NCBI GenBank assembly: GCA_963691655.1
Contig: OY829328.1
Span: 83,766,400 to 83,830,399, forward strand
DNA length: 64,000 bases
Reading direction: 5' to 3'
Source of the DNA: Toxonevra muliebris
Taxonomy: Eukaryota > Arthropoda > Insecta > Diptera > Pallopteridae
The notes under the pieces were generated by a model, which did not search any database, was not told the origin of the DNA, and saw only the letters and a program-made list of their open reading frames with translations. Made by a program: the position numbers and the translations under genes. Below are positions 10,260 to 20,699 of this stretch, piece by piece. Positions within the stretch are counted from its first letter, which is position 1. Each line of letters begins with the position of its first letter.

Positions 10260-11640
10260 TAATGGATCTTATTGGCTTACATAAGCAAGTCCCCATTAGA
10301 AAACAAACACTTTCAACTAATCTAACTTCAAATTAATGGATCTTATTTGAACACTAGCCCATAATTTCAAGGTTTTTTATTATAAATATTATTTAAGACA
10401 GACCAATATAAATTGGCATTATTCCTCCATTTATACTTAGAATTACTGAGTCAGAATTATCGGGCATTTATAAGTCTACAGAAAGTTAAAAGTCGAACCA
10501 AGATCAGGATGATCATTCTTCAATAATCTGAATAGCTGCAATAATCTGATCTTATTTATCTAAATCAGTATTAGACTGTATTGAATTAATTAAACAAAAA
10601 TCAAACATCTTCATATTTTCTCCACAGATAGTCGAACATTAATTAAAAAGCTATTTAATTTAAATAAAAACCAAAAAAATAAGCTATGAATAATTCATAT
10701 AAAATTAAAATATAATTATGAAGATTAAGCTTAATTAAGTATATCCACTATCAGCTAAAATCGATAATTAATTAATCATAAAAAACGCAATTCTCAATGC
10801 CTAATAAATCACAATATTTCCATAAAAAACTTGATTAATTAAAAACTTAAGTTAAATTGAATTAAATTAATATTTAATTAATAATAACTCATGTCACAAA
10901 ACAAAAAAAAAAACCTGATTAAATTTTTATACCTTAAGTTTAGATATCATGAGTTAAGTTTTTTTTTTTTTTTGTTCATATTTTCGTTTGAATTTTATTC
11001 TGACTTTCATGCATAAAATTATGGAAAATTGCTACAATTTCAATGTAACCATATTTCTTTTCATATTCTGCTTCCTATTTTACTGTTTCTTTTGCTTCTT
11101 TTTCATTTTGCTACTTTTGCTGTGCAGAACGACGCTACTTGCAGGTCAAAAGTTGAAAGTGACGCCAACAAGTTTGACGCCAATTTGCAGTATATGGTTG
11201 CTAAGTGAGTAAGAGTGAGCGGTTCTACATATCCCGGTGGGAAAATAAGTGCTTTGGAAGGTTTTCTATAAGGCACAGGAAAGGCGAGCATAAAATGTGT
11301 GGCTCAAAGCATGCTAGACTAGGGCCACGATAAAACAAATCGGAAACCAGATTATAAACAAAACCTTATTCAAACCAATAACTAAATTATCGAAACTGTT
11401 TGAGTGAGGTCCCTAATGAAAGATGGGGTGCCATGAAAAAAGAAAAAGAAAAACCAAACTAAAATCCAAAATAAAATTTCAAAGCAAAAGCAGACCGAAA
11501 ATCAAACTTTCATTCAGACAAATTTCAGACTAAAAACCAGACGGAACTCTGGTGAAAATTAAGACTGAAAATTGGACCATAATCTAATTATACTAGGGCT
11601 AATTCCAAATTAAAATTGAGATGAAATTTGAGCCAAAGTA
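10260..11640. other. Gene-free AT-rich stretch
   Basis: Very AT-rich, with many TTAATTAA-like words from 10600 to 10900 and poly-A/poly-T tracts. The open frame at 10988-11212 is Phe/Leu-rich low complexity without family motifs. Nothing recognised. Confidence 0.5.
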
Positions 11641-12480
11641 AGACCAAAAATCAGAACAATATTTATATCAAGCTTGAGACAAAAACTCAGACTAAAAAGT
11701 ACATCTAAAGTCAGACAAAATTCAGACAAAAATCAGACGAAATTCAGTTGAAAATTCAGATATAAAATAAGACCCAACTGTGACCGTAACTCGGACCAAT
11801 TTTAGATGGAAATTGAGATCAAATTCAAGCCACACTTAAACCAAAAATCGTAACAAAATTTAGACCTAGCTTGAGAGAAAAACTCAGACTAAAAAGTACA
11901 TCTAAATTTACATCAATTTCAGACAAAAATTAGTTGAAATTCAGATGAAAATTATGGCCAAACTTTTGACTAATATTCAATCCAATCTCTGACGAATTTG
12001 GGATTAAAGTTGATACCAAATTTGAGCGAAACTCAGACCAAAAATCAGAACGAAACTTAGACGAAGCTTGAGACAAAAACTCAGACTAAAAAGTACATCT
12101 AAATTTAGATCAAATTCAGACAAAAATCAGACGAAATTCAGTTGAAAACTCTGGCTAAACTTTTTACTAAAATTCTCTGACCGAAACTCTGACGATTTCG
12201 GGATTAAAGTTGATACCGAATTTGAGCCAAGCTCAGACCCAAAATCAGAACGAAACTTAGACCAAGCTTGAGACAAAAACTCAAACTAAAAAGTACATCT
12301 AAATTTATATAAAATTCAGACGAAATCCAGATGAAAACTCTGGCCAAACTTTTGACTAAAGTTCAATTCAATCTCTGACCAAAACTCTGAAGATTTCGGG
12401 ATTAAAGTTGATACCGAATTTGAGCCAAACTTAGACCAAAAATCAGAACGAAACTTAGACGAAGCCTCAGACAAAATTTA
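11640..12480 (+). repeat. Tandem repeat, ~198-bp period, four anchors, with short sub-repeats
   Basis: The anchor AAAAAGTACATCTAAA recurs with ACATCT at 11701, 11898, 12095 and 12295, spacings 197, 197 and 200. Within units the word 'AGACCAAAAATCAGAACGAAACTT' recurs in shortened variants every 20-30 bp, and flanks (11450-11640, 12480-12560) hold only the short word. This indicates a short repeat amplified first, then a 198-bp higher-order unit. Confidence 0.9.
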
Positions 12481-12559
12481 TACCAAAGCTTAGACCAAAA
12501 ATCAGAACAAAATTCAGATTAAACCTTAGATCAAAACTCAAACCAAGAATCATATCAAC

Positions 12560-14030
12560 TTTTAAATTCATTTACTTAAATACTTAAAAAGATTAAATGC
12601 TTCTTTACTTCTTTTAAGCCAGTACACTCTTCTATGCTCAGCTCTCCAGATCCTTCCAACTGGGAGTGAAAACATTTTTCGTCATACAAACAATTAGCGC
12701 GAGATTTTAAGCAAGTAAACTCTCACACTTACCCCCAAATACTCAAAACATACATAGGAAAGAGTTTAATAAAAATGTCGCACACACTGTCATGCATGCT
12801 ATATTCTCTCGCTTAAGCGAGAAAAAAGCAACACACAAGTTTTAGCTTGAATTCGTTGCTGTTGTTGTTGTTTTTAGTTGCTTCCATTCTGAAGGACTCA
12901 AATATTTTACGAGTAATTACCAAAATGGCTAATAAACATTTGGACTTGTTTTTTCTGTTGGTTTTCTATATGACGACAATATGGCGTCAATTCAGTCAAA
13001 ATCAAATATAACTGTAAATGAAATTGTAATGGATATGGATGTGTGTGTGTGAGTTGCCATGTTGTTTCGCTTTCATTTATCGCTAACAGAAACGAAAAAC
13101 TTACAACAAAAAAAAAAAAAAAATAAACCAAAAATAGAAATTTGTATAAATGAAATTTGAAACTTAATTGTAACAAATTGAAGTTAAATCTCATGTATGT
13201 ACGTGTGTAGCAATATAACCCAGGGGAAATTTTTGGTTATTATGAATAGAAATTAAGCAATAAACGTGACAGTAAATCCAAGAAGCTTTTGTGGTCTTTT
13301 CTTCCTTATTTCTGCTTAGAAAATATAGTAAAGTACTAGGTGCTTAGATTGACAACTGAATAATTAAAAAATATTTTTTCCTGAAACTCTGTTTCTAAAA
13401 AATATTTTCCTGGGTGCATACATTCACCTATACATGCTCACCTTCCATTTGTGTTTCATTTGCCACATGTATACTAATTTCACTAATTTCCGTTTTTTTT
13501 TTTCGCTTTGTATGCGATACCCTTAAAATTTTTTTCCGATTTTATCATTTTTCAGCTTTGCAAATTTCTAATATTTTTTGTTTATGTTGGTTTGTCTTGT
13601 TGTTTTTTGTTTTCGTTCCATTTGCGCTGCCACACAAATTTTTTGTTGTTGCATATGGGGTTAAATGTGTGTGGGCGTTGAGTGAAATTGCTGGTGATAA
13701 TGTTAGAGGTTGTTATTTAAAAGTTTTTGACTTTAATAACAAATTTTTTCGTAAATGCATTCGCATTCACTCGCAATTTCATTTTATTCTATTTTTGTTT
13801 TTTTTTTTGTTTTTCCTTGTGTTTTGTTGCTGTTACGTTTTTGTTTTTTTGAAATTTATTTTAGTTTGATTTTTAATCATTGTAATTGAACTGTTAGTTT
13901 AGTGAATTTATTTTTTTTAATTAAGGAATGCATCTCGGTATGTATCAGGTAAAAGGTAAATTGATTTTAGCTCAAATATAAACGCAGTACCACATGCAAG
14001 GGGGGGAGGGGGAAAAAAGGAGAAACTTAT
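12560..14030. other. Gene-free AT-rich stretch
   Basis: Poly-T and poly-A runs, short (GTT)n tracts, a G-run near 13999-14010. The 151-codon open frame at 13414-13869 is dominated by Phe/Val/Leu from T-rich DNA and has no domain. Nothing recognised. Confidence 0.5.
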
Positions 14031-14040
14031 ATTGTTTGCA

Positions 14041-14449
14041 CTTAAGGGCAAGAGCTTCACGAACCCAACTGGAGCTCCCGGATCGTATTCAACATCGAGA
14101 GATAAAGCTAATAGGAGAAAGTTGAGTTTCTCTAGTCGCTCTATTCAATTCTTGGAACATCGTAGAAATGTGGCCTGCGTGACTTTATTCTACCGCTATT
14201 TTCATGGTGGATGTTCTGCGGAAATTCGCAATGTGATGCCACCAGTTCGAACGTGATTTAGAGCTACACGAACTGCAACTGGAACTCACGTATTCCACGT
14301 GAACGCACAACACGCATTACAGAGATAGTTTTTTCCTCTGTAGTACCGCGCGAGTATGGAACAGGCTCGCTGCAAATATTTCTCCTGATTGTCTGCCATT
14401 AACTTATCTTCTTTTCTCAATCAACACATTGCTCGCTCTGCATTTATAG
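14041..14449 (+). pseudogene. C-terminal end of a Jockey/CR1-like non-LTR retrotransposon (relic)
   Basis: Reads LEHRRNVACVTLFYRYFHGG then CSAEIRNVMPP, TRTATGTHVFHVN and, after frame changes, RDSFFLCSTARVWNRLAANI and a stop at 14447-14449. These match the conserved post-RT tail of many insect LINEs (RR.vA...LFYRYyhG.CS.E...PP; RTR..; SFFpRTA.lWN.LP). One internal stop and at least one frameshift. No RNase H or RT catalytic motif remains. Confidence 0.75.
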
Positions 14450-14469
14450 GGGCAATATCCCTGTTTGTA

Positions 14470-14876
14470 TCATAGTAGCCGACCGCTGCCACTCAAGTGA
14501 CTTTGTAAGTTTTGAGATGCTGCGTGGTTTACCGTTAGCCGTTGGTTTCCGTGTTACATTGTTTAGTTGCTATTTGTGTTTGAAAATTGGTATCTCGCTT
14601 TTGCGGCTAATTTGCCGCGGCGCGCTTTCTTGTGTAACAAAAAAATTCAAGGGTAGCTTGATGAAAATTTTTCAAAGCCAAAATGATGACAAATAAACAT
14701 TTCAAAAATAAATGCTTAAAATATAGTTCAATATCACTAGAAATCAATCAAATGTTTTATTTTAATGATTTTATTTCCTATACATAAGTAAGAAAACTGG
14801 CAGGCGATACTATGAAATTTACCTTCCGGCTAAATTGCCTTCTCATGCAACTTTTCAGAGCGCGCCCTCTAAAGGG
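14470..14876. mobile_element. piggyBac-type MITE, copy 1 (left end missing)
   Basis: About 90% alike by eye to 20288-20689. The right terminus GCGCGCCCTCTAAAGGG is followed by TTAA (14877-14880), the target used by piggyBac-type elements. The left end starts abruptly at the conserved CATAGTAGCCGACCGCT. No coding capacity. Confidence 0.8.
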
Positions 14877-15715
14877 TTAATCAAGTACATACTGGCTATT
14901 ATTATCTATGATCTTTTGCCATTTTTCCTGTAGCTTCATAATTCCATTGGTGTAAAACTTGGCTAAGTGATTTTCTTTTGTAGGCCAATTTTTTCCATCA
15001 AGAGAGTTTTGCAGAGACCCAAACAAATGGTAGTCAGACGGTGCAATGGCCGGGCTATATGCGCATCAAAACTTCCCAGCCAAGTGCAGTCAATTTTCAG
15101 CGGGTCATCAAAGATGTGTGTGGCCTGGCATTATCATGGTGGAACACAACACCTTTTCTGTTGCCCAATTCTAGTCCCTCTTTCCTGATTGCTTCATTCA
15201 AACGGTCGAGTTGTGAGCAGTAGAGATCAGAATTGACTGTCTGGCCAGATTGTAGAAGCTCATAACAGACAATTCCCTTCCAATCTCACTAAACACTTAG
15301 CATAACCTTTTTGCCATCAATCCAGGCTTTGAAGTGGTTTGTGGAAGGTCACCGGCCTTTGACAATAATTTTTTGTTTAATATTCTCGTAGTCAATCCAT
15401 TTTTCCTCACCCGTAATGATTCGTTGCGTTTCAGCAGCGTTTCACAGATGGTAAATCGGTGAATAAAATTTCTTTGTGTTAATTCATGTGGCACCCAAAC
15501 ATCGAGCTTCTTCGAGCAGCCAGCCTTTTTTAAATGATTCCAAACTGTCATGTGGTTGATGTTTAGTGCCTCCGCTTTCTCCTGACAGCTTGCGGGCCGG
15601 TCTTGCTCCCCCAGTTGCAAACTTTTAACGGCATTTTCAGTGACCGACCGGTCAGAGCGAGGTGTATCTTTGACATCGAAATTTCCAGAACGCAATCGGA
15701 AGCATCACGTAGCGT
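14877..15715 (-). pseudogene. mariner transposase relic
   Basis: Minus-strand reading: RSGNFDVKDTPRSDRSVTEN, the helix-turn-helix linker (MTVWNHLKKAGCSKKLDVWVPHEL), ITGEEKWIDYEN (first catalytic Asp replaced by Glu), KGIVCYELLQSGQTVNSD, FHHDNARPHTS (second Asp present) and the C-terminal KWQKIIDNNSQYVLD followed by a stop at 14877-14879. The pattern is that of a DD34D mariner of ~345 residues. Several frameshifts and stops and a missing N-terminus show it is dead. The stop codon lies inside the TTAA target of the adjoining MITE. Confidence 0.85.
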
Positions 15716-16358
15716 ATTTCTTCAAAAATTTCACTAATTTTCAAATCAATATAACTTTTTACACGAATGACGAACTACAAAACTGTCTTTGCAAAAAAGG
15801 CAACTTGAAATGTCAATGTATGCGTGGTACCATTAACACCATCTTGTGACTAAAACCAAAAATACTTTTTATATGACCCAATACAATGATAGTTCAAGAT
15901 GTTGTTTTTTGCACTGTTGTCCGTAGAAACTCAACTGAGAATAATGAGAGAATATTGCTCTCGCTCAAAGGCAATGAACGCATATGATTAGTCAATTGAA
16001 AGCATAGCGATAGATATTCACTTTCTGACTTGTAACGCAACGTTCTTCCAATGGCCGGGGTAGAGTGGTTCGCTCAGCGGGCTCCAGTGGTTCGTTGGTT
16101 ACAGATATTTGTTATTTTGCAGGGAACCCTCATTTTCTTTTATTGAGACACATTCTTTTTAAATTCAATATATTCTTTAATTGACTTTCGTTTCTACAAT
16201 GTTTATAATAAAAATGACATACACACACAAACTGATTGTACTATTCTCTTACGTTCTCCCGGTCCTCTGGGCGAGCGTGCGGGGTGTACAGAGCGTTGTC
16301 CATGATGTCTACGATGCTTAAGGTGCGCATGGTAGGGCGAGCGAGAAGAGCGTACAGA

Positions 16359-16912
16359 GCGTTGTCTACGATACTCCTGATAGAGCGAGCTTGCTGAGCG
16401 TTGATGACAATGGATGATACGCCTGATAGGGCAAGCTTGCTGAGTGTTGATGATAATGGATGATACGCCCGATAGGTCGAGCTTTCTGGGCGTTGATGAC
16501 AATGGATGATACGCCCGATAGGGCGAGCTTGCTGAGCGTTGTTGATAATGAATGATACGCCCGATAGGGCGAGCTTGCTGAGCGTTGATGTCAATGGATG
16601 ATACGCCCGATAGGTCGAGCTTTCTGGGCGTTGATGACAATGGATGATACGCCTGATAGGGCAAGCTTGCTGGGCGTTGATGACAATGGATGATACGCCT
16701 GATAGGGCGAGCTTGCTGAGCGTTGTTGATAATGGATGATACGCCTGATAGGGCGAGCTTGCTGAGCGTTGATGACAATGGATGATACGCCCGATAGGGC
16801 GAGCTTTCTGGGCGTTGATGTCAATGGATGATACGCCCGATAGGTCGAGCTTTCTGGGCGTTGATGACAATGGATGATACGCCTGATAGGGCGAGCTTGC
16901 TTGGCGTTGATG
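16359..16912. repeat. 46-bp minisatellite, about 12 units
   Basis: GCGTTGATGACAATGGATGA recurs exactly every 46 bp from 16398 to 16904 (11 periods), with a shorter unit before it and diverged pieces back to about 16260. Each unit contains the inverted repeat CGCCC-GATA-GGGCG, with wobble or broken-pair variants in some units. All three minus-strand frames are open across most of the array (up to 224 codons) because 46 is not a multiple of three; this is a property of the repeat, not evidence for a protein. Confidence 0.95.
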
Positions 16913-16929
16913 CAAGTAACGGGTTATAA

Positions 16930-17835
16930 CGAACCATATACTGGCGGAGTAGCGACTGTGGGACGCGGGTAGAGTAGAGCGTCCGTAACTGTCCTGCTAT
17001 TTTCTGCGCTGCCTCAAGTTTCCAACCGGCCGTCTGGGGTCATATGGTAGGGACTATACCACCCCAGTGGCACCACATAATCTGATTACAGCGTTTAGTA
17101 CTGTATTGTGGTAGTTAGGCCAACAATGCACTACTAAACGCTCGGTTACTTGCTCCTAAGAAATGTTACGCTACTCTTGTAAGTTTCTAACCGGCCGTCT
17201 GGGGTCATATTATAGGAACTATACCATCCAAGTAGCACCACACGGTCTGGTTAAAGTATTTACTATTGTATGGCGGGGTTGAGACAGCTATACAATACCA
17301 AATACTTGGACCTATACTTATATATTTACCTATTGTTTGTCTTCTACTCACCCGAATTGTGATCCCACGATGTAGTCCGCCTTGCCAGTCTGCGTAATCT
17401 CAGCGCGATTTGCCTTGCGCAGCTGCAGAAAACAATTAAAAGTATACTAGTTCTTAAATAGAAAAGCTCATCAAGCAGCCAAGGTTACAATCTCTGTATT
17501 AAGAATTATATTAAATTAAACACTCTTGATGTTGCATAAATCTCAGCTAAATGATGTAATTGTATACAATTTCCTTTAAGCATAAAACAAATAGTTCATT
17601 GTACTTGCCTAATGCAAGTTCACCCTTAAATCACACAACACAATTTGTTGTGCGTACACTCATCTCAAGCGCATTCCCCCCACCCCCCTCCTCACTCTCA
17701 TTGTCTAAATAACGACAATATTTTCTAAGAAAATATTTTCTTATTACTGATACGAGAAAAATACTAGAATATATACACTTTTTACAACAAATCCAATTAC
17801 CTTCAAGATAATAAACTTACAACGCCGGCCTTCAT
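16930..17835 (-). CDS. Tentative spliced short ORF, possible RNA host gene
   Basis: Minus strand: exon 1 ends ATGAAGGCCGGCGTT (17835-17821) directly at a consensus donor GTAAGTTT. Exon 2 is 17422-17352: its acceptor is preceded by TTTTAATTGTTTTCTGCAG and its end by donor GTGAGT. Joined in phase these read MKAGV then LRKANRAEITQTGKADYIVG and SQFG. A possible third exon from 16993 (weak acceptor, no pyrimidine tract) would add about 22 residues (TVTDALLYPRP...) and stop near 16930. I do not recognise the protein. Its shortness, and two hairpin units inside intron 2, suggest the transcript may matter more than the peptide. Exons 1-2 are moderately supported, exon 3 weakly. Confidence 0.4.
17015..17152 (-). 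ncRNA. Structured RNA-like unit 1 (H/ACA-like candidate)
   Basis: Two hairpins. On the minus strand the first has arms AGCGTTTAGT / ACTAAACGCT (10 bp), a symmetric 3-nt internal loop, then GCATTGT / ACAATAC. A hinge with AGATTA (fits the H-box consensus ANANNA) precedes a second hairpin with CTGGGG / CCCCAG and an inner TGGTA / TACCA. It is homologous to 17180-17310. No convincing terminal ACA box was found, so an H/ACA snoRNA is only one possibility. Confidence 0.45.
17180..17310 (-). ncRNA. Structured RNA-like unit 2, diverged copy of unit 1
   Basis: Shares AAACTT..., CCGGCCGTCTGGGGTCATAT and TATACCA with unit 1, but the first stem has changed to AAGTATTT / AAATACTT and ATTGTAT / ATACAAT around the same 3-nt internal loop. 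The changes fall on both sides of the stem, preserving pairing. The hinge is AGACCG, one base off ANANNA. It lies about 40 bases inside intron 2 of the tentative spliced gene. Confidence 0.45.
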
Positions 17836-18780
17836 TGTTCCGCAAGCAGCCGCTCACTCACACGCCCGGTACTTTTGCCATTTCTGCTCTGCTGCCACTA
17901 GTGTTCAACATCAGCATCTTCATTTCTTTTTCCTGTGTTTTTTTTTTTATCAACTGTTGATAGACTCCATGGGGAATTTCCGATGACTTTTCTACATAAC
18001 ACTATGCTACATACTACATACTTTACACTACATACACTCTTTACACAATATGATGTTGATGATGATGATGGTCTATGACTATGACTATGAATATCATGGA
18101 AATAGAGTGGACTTGTTTGTTGTTTTCCGCTTTTCCCTATTATTTTGCTATATGTACGCGCTTTTTTTTTCTTCCTATTTTTCATTGCTCATTATTTTCT
18201 ATTTTCAGAAAATGCGAAAAATTATGATTGCAAATAAAAATCGAGTTAGAAAATAAAATAGAAGAAAAAAACAATGAAAATTATATTTTCACTTGCATGT
18301 CATCAGCATAAAGAATACAAATACATGAGAAAAGAACTGCACGCAACTCTGGATAGCTTTCGCAGGATTGCATTTGCAGGCAGGAAATAGCATGATGCTG
18401 AATTCTTCTTCATTCCTTCTTGAGTAGTTCTATAGATATTCTTGAAAACGCGTAAACAAAACAATGAATAAACTTGAAAAAATCTAAAATTCTTAACTGC
18501 TTTTCTTCGCTGTTTTTTTCTATCTCTTTTCTATTTATGCTTTGCTATTTCTAAAGTAAATATCAATTGGCTAAATGGCTCTCATGTATGGACCGGCGAT
18601 AGACGATTGGAATACGGATTGTATTCGTATGCAGCATGACATAAACAGTAATTTAGCTTAAGGATAAAAGAAAACAGCAAACAGTAAACAGCAAATTGAC
18701 AGACAGATTCAAATGCATACACATAGATGTAGTAATAATGTTATAGCTCAGTGAGAAATGGAGCGTTTCAAGTAACGCTT
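17836..18780. other. Upstream flank and AT-rich gene-free stretch
   Basis: 17836-17900 would be the 5' untranslated region/promoter side of the tentative minus-strand gene (GC-richer than surroundings). Beyond it are (ATG/GAT)n near 18048-18070 and AT-rich sequence. No further gene recognised. Confidence 0.4.
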
Positions 18781-18879
18781 TAAATGCGCTTCTTTATTAG
18801 CACTGTATGGGGAATTGGATGTAAAGTGAAACCACTCAAACTCGCACAAAGTTTAGTCCTATTGAGTAGTAGTTACCAT

Positions 18880-20010
18880 ACCAAATTTGAATGAGATCGG
18901 TCAAAAACTCGCCAAGTTGGCTGTTTTGGTCCAACATCCCCAGTTTCGGAACCATGTCACTACCGAGGAGTTTTTAAGACAAGTGCTTCAAAATTAAACG
19001 CTTAAAAAGTGCTCACAAGTGCACCATTTCAACCAGAAATCGCATAGCAACAATCCGACTAGCAGATGAAGTTTTCTATTGAGTAATAAAAAATCTAGTA
19101 TCGTTTAGTTTTAACGCAACAGCGAAGTAAAGTGTTTGTGAAATCCAAGATTTTTTTCTCTCTCCTCTCTTTCTCAACTAAAGTAAGCACGAAGCAGCGA
19201 ATGATCGAGCGGAAGTACCTATCTAACGCACTCATTGTTGCACTTGTTTAGCGTTAAAAGTACTGCACTAAACAAGCGCTAGTCTCTTAGGACAGACAAT
19301 GTTAAAATTTATGCGGAACATATGTGCTTTTAAAGCACTTAAATGCTTGCAGTTAAGCACTTGTTTAGCGCTATTTTAGTTCTTCAATTAACTGTTGGGC
19401 AATCACCTATTCCATTTAAAAATGTTTGTTCAAAACGTTTTCTACAGATTTTTCTTCAACCTTTAAAAAAAAAAATATTTAAAAAAATCCAAAAACTTGA
19501 CCGATTTTCTTTAAAAATAAAAAATCGTTTTTTCAAAAAGGAACGCTTCTTTTTTTTGAGATCAAGAGAAAGCTTAGGTCTTTTCCTTTCAGAACTTTGT
19601 GGTCCAAAAGTATGCAGAGATTTATTTATCTAACAAAATGAACTTCGAGTATCTCGAAACACCCATGACTTAGTACACTTTGATTTTCGAATTTAAAATT
19701 TAAATTTTATAGTTTCTGTTCGTATTTGCTAGAAAGAAATACCTAAAAAAGTGTTTAAATAAAAATAAATCAGACAAATTTTCGATTTTTTCGAAACTTT
19801 TTTTTCTCTCTTAAAAAGATTGAAGAAAAGTCTGTCGAAAACGTTTCGATCAAAATTTTCTAAATGAAATAGGTTATTAGTTACATGGATCTGAAACAAG
19901 GGCTGTTTGACCAAAATGTCAAAATTCTACCTCTTTCAACTCGGCGAGTTTTTCAACGATCTCTTTGGTTTGTGCCGGATCGGTTTTAAATGTGTGTTCA
20001 CTTGGAATAG
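18880..20010. repeat. Long inverted repeat (foldback-like), interrupted left arm
   Basis: GAGATCGGTCAAAAACTCGC at 18891-18912 pairs with the inverse GAGATCGTTGAAAAACTCGC near 19940-19962. AACGTTTTCTACAG/AGATTTTTCTTCAACCTTT at 19435-19466 pairs with the inverse at 19810-19845. About 450 bp in the left arm (18965-19420) have no partner. No transposase; short basic open frames in the arms are by-products of A/T-rich inverted sequence. Confidence 0.6.
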
Positions 20011-20222
20011 AGTCTCTGAAATTTTTTCCTGTCCATCCAATTAAGAGCATAGGACAATTCTAATCTATAGATTTCGGTTTCAGTTTAACTACATTTTTGT
20101 CACCTCTGTTTCATATTTCCTTTTTCAAATAGTATATGCGTGGGCCGTCTTCTTTTACTTTGCTTCTACTACACCTTATTGGCAGCACAGACGACTGCCC
20201 TTAGAAACAGTGGATACTTTAA

Positions 20223-20689
20223 CCCTTCGGAGGGCACGCCGCGGAAAATAAGCCGCAAATTGTTAATTTTATGTTTTTAAAATACAAATCATAGTAGCCG
20301 ACCGCTACAACTCAAGTGACCTTGTAAGTTTTGAGATGCAGCGTGGTTTACCGTTAGCCGTTGGTTTCAGCGTTGCATCGTTTAGCTGCTATTTGTGTTT
20401 GAAAATTGGTAACTCGCTTTTGCGGCTAATTTTCCGCGGCGTGCCCTCTAGTGTAACAAAAAAATTGATGAAAATTTTTCAAAGTCAAAATGATGACAAA
20501 TAAACATTTCAAAATAAATGCTTAAAATATAGTTCAATATCACTAGAAATCAATCAATTGTTTTATTTTAATGATTTTTTTTTGCTATAAATAAGAAAAC
20601 TGCCAGTCGATACTATGAAATTTACCTTGCGGCTAAATTGCCTCTGCGAGCCCTCTCGTTTAACTTTTCAGAGCGCGCCCTCCGAAGGT
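20223..20689. mobile_element. piggyBac-type MITE, copy 2 (complete, 467 bp)
   Basis: Termini CCCTTCGGAGGGCACGC and, inverted, ACCTTCGGAGGGCGCGC. TTAA on both sides (20219-20222 and 20690-20693). The subterminal GCGGCTAA.TT.CCGCGGCG words recur inside. Coding capacity absent. TTAA target plus C-rich termini is the piggyBac signature; mobilisation in trans is inferred. Confidence 0.85.
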
Positions 20690-20699
20690 TTAAATATAA

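Noticed and set aside
11640..12480. CRISPR-like array from regularly spaced repeats
   Set aside because: The whole 198-bp unit repeats; there are no unique spacers, and the genome is eukaryotic.
13414..13869. 151-codon plus-strand open frame
   Set aside because: Phe/Val/Leu-rich from T-rich DNA, no motif, no splice context.
16203..16915. Minus-strand open frames of 191 and 224 codons
   Set aside because: They come from a 46-bp repeat open in several frames at once, with no conserved domain or codon signal.
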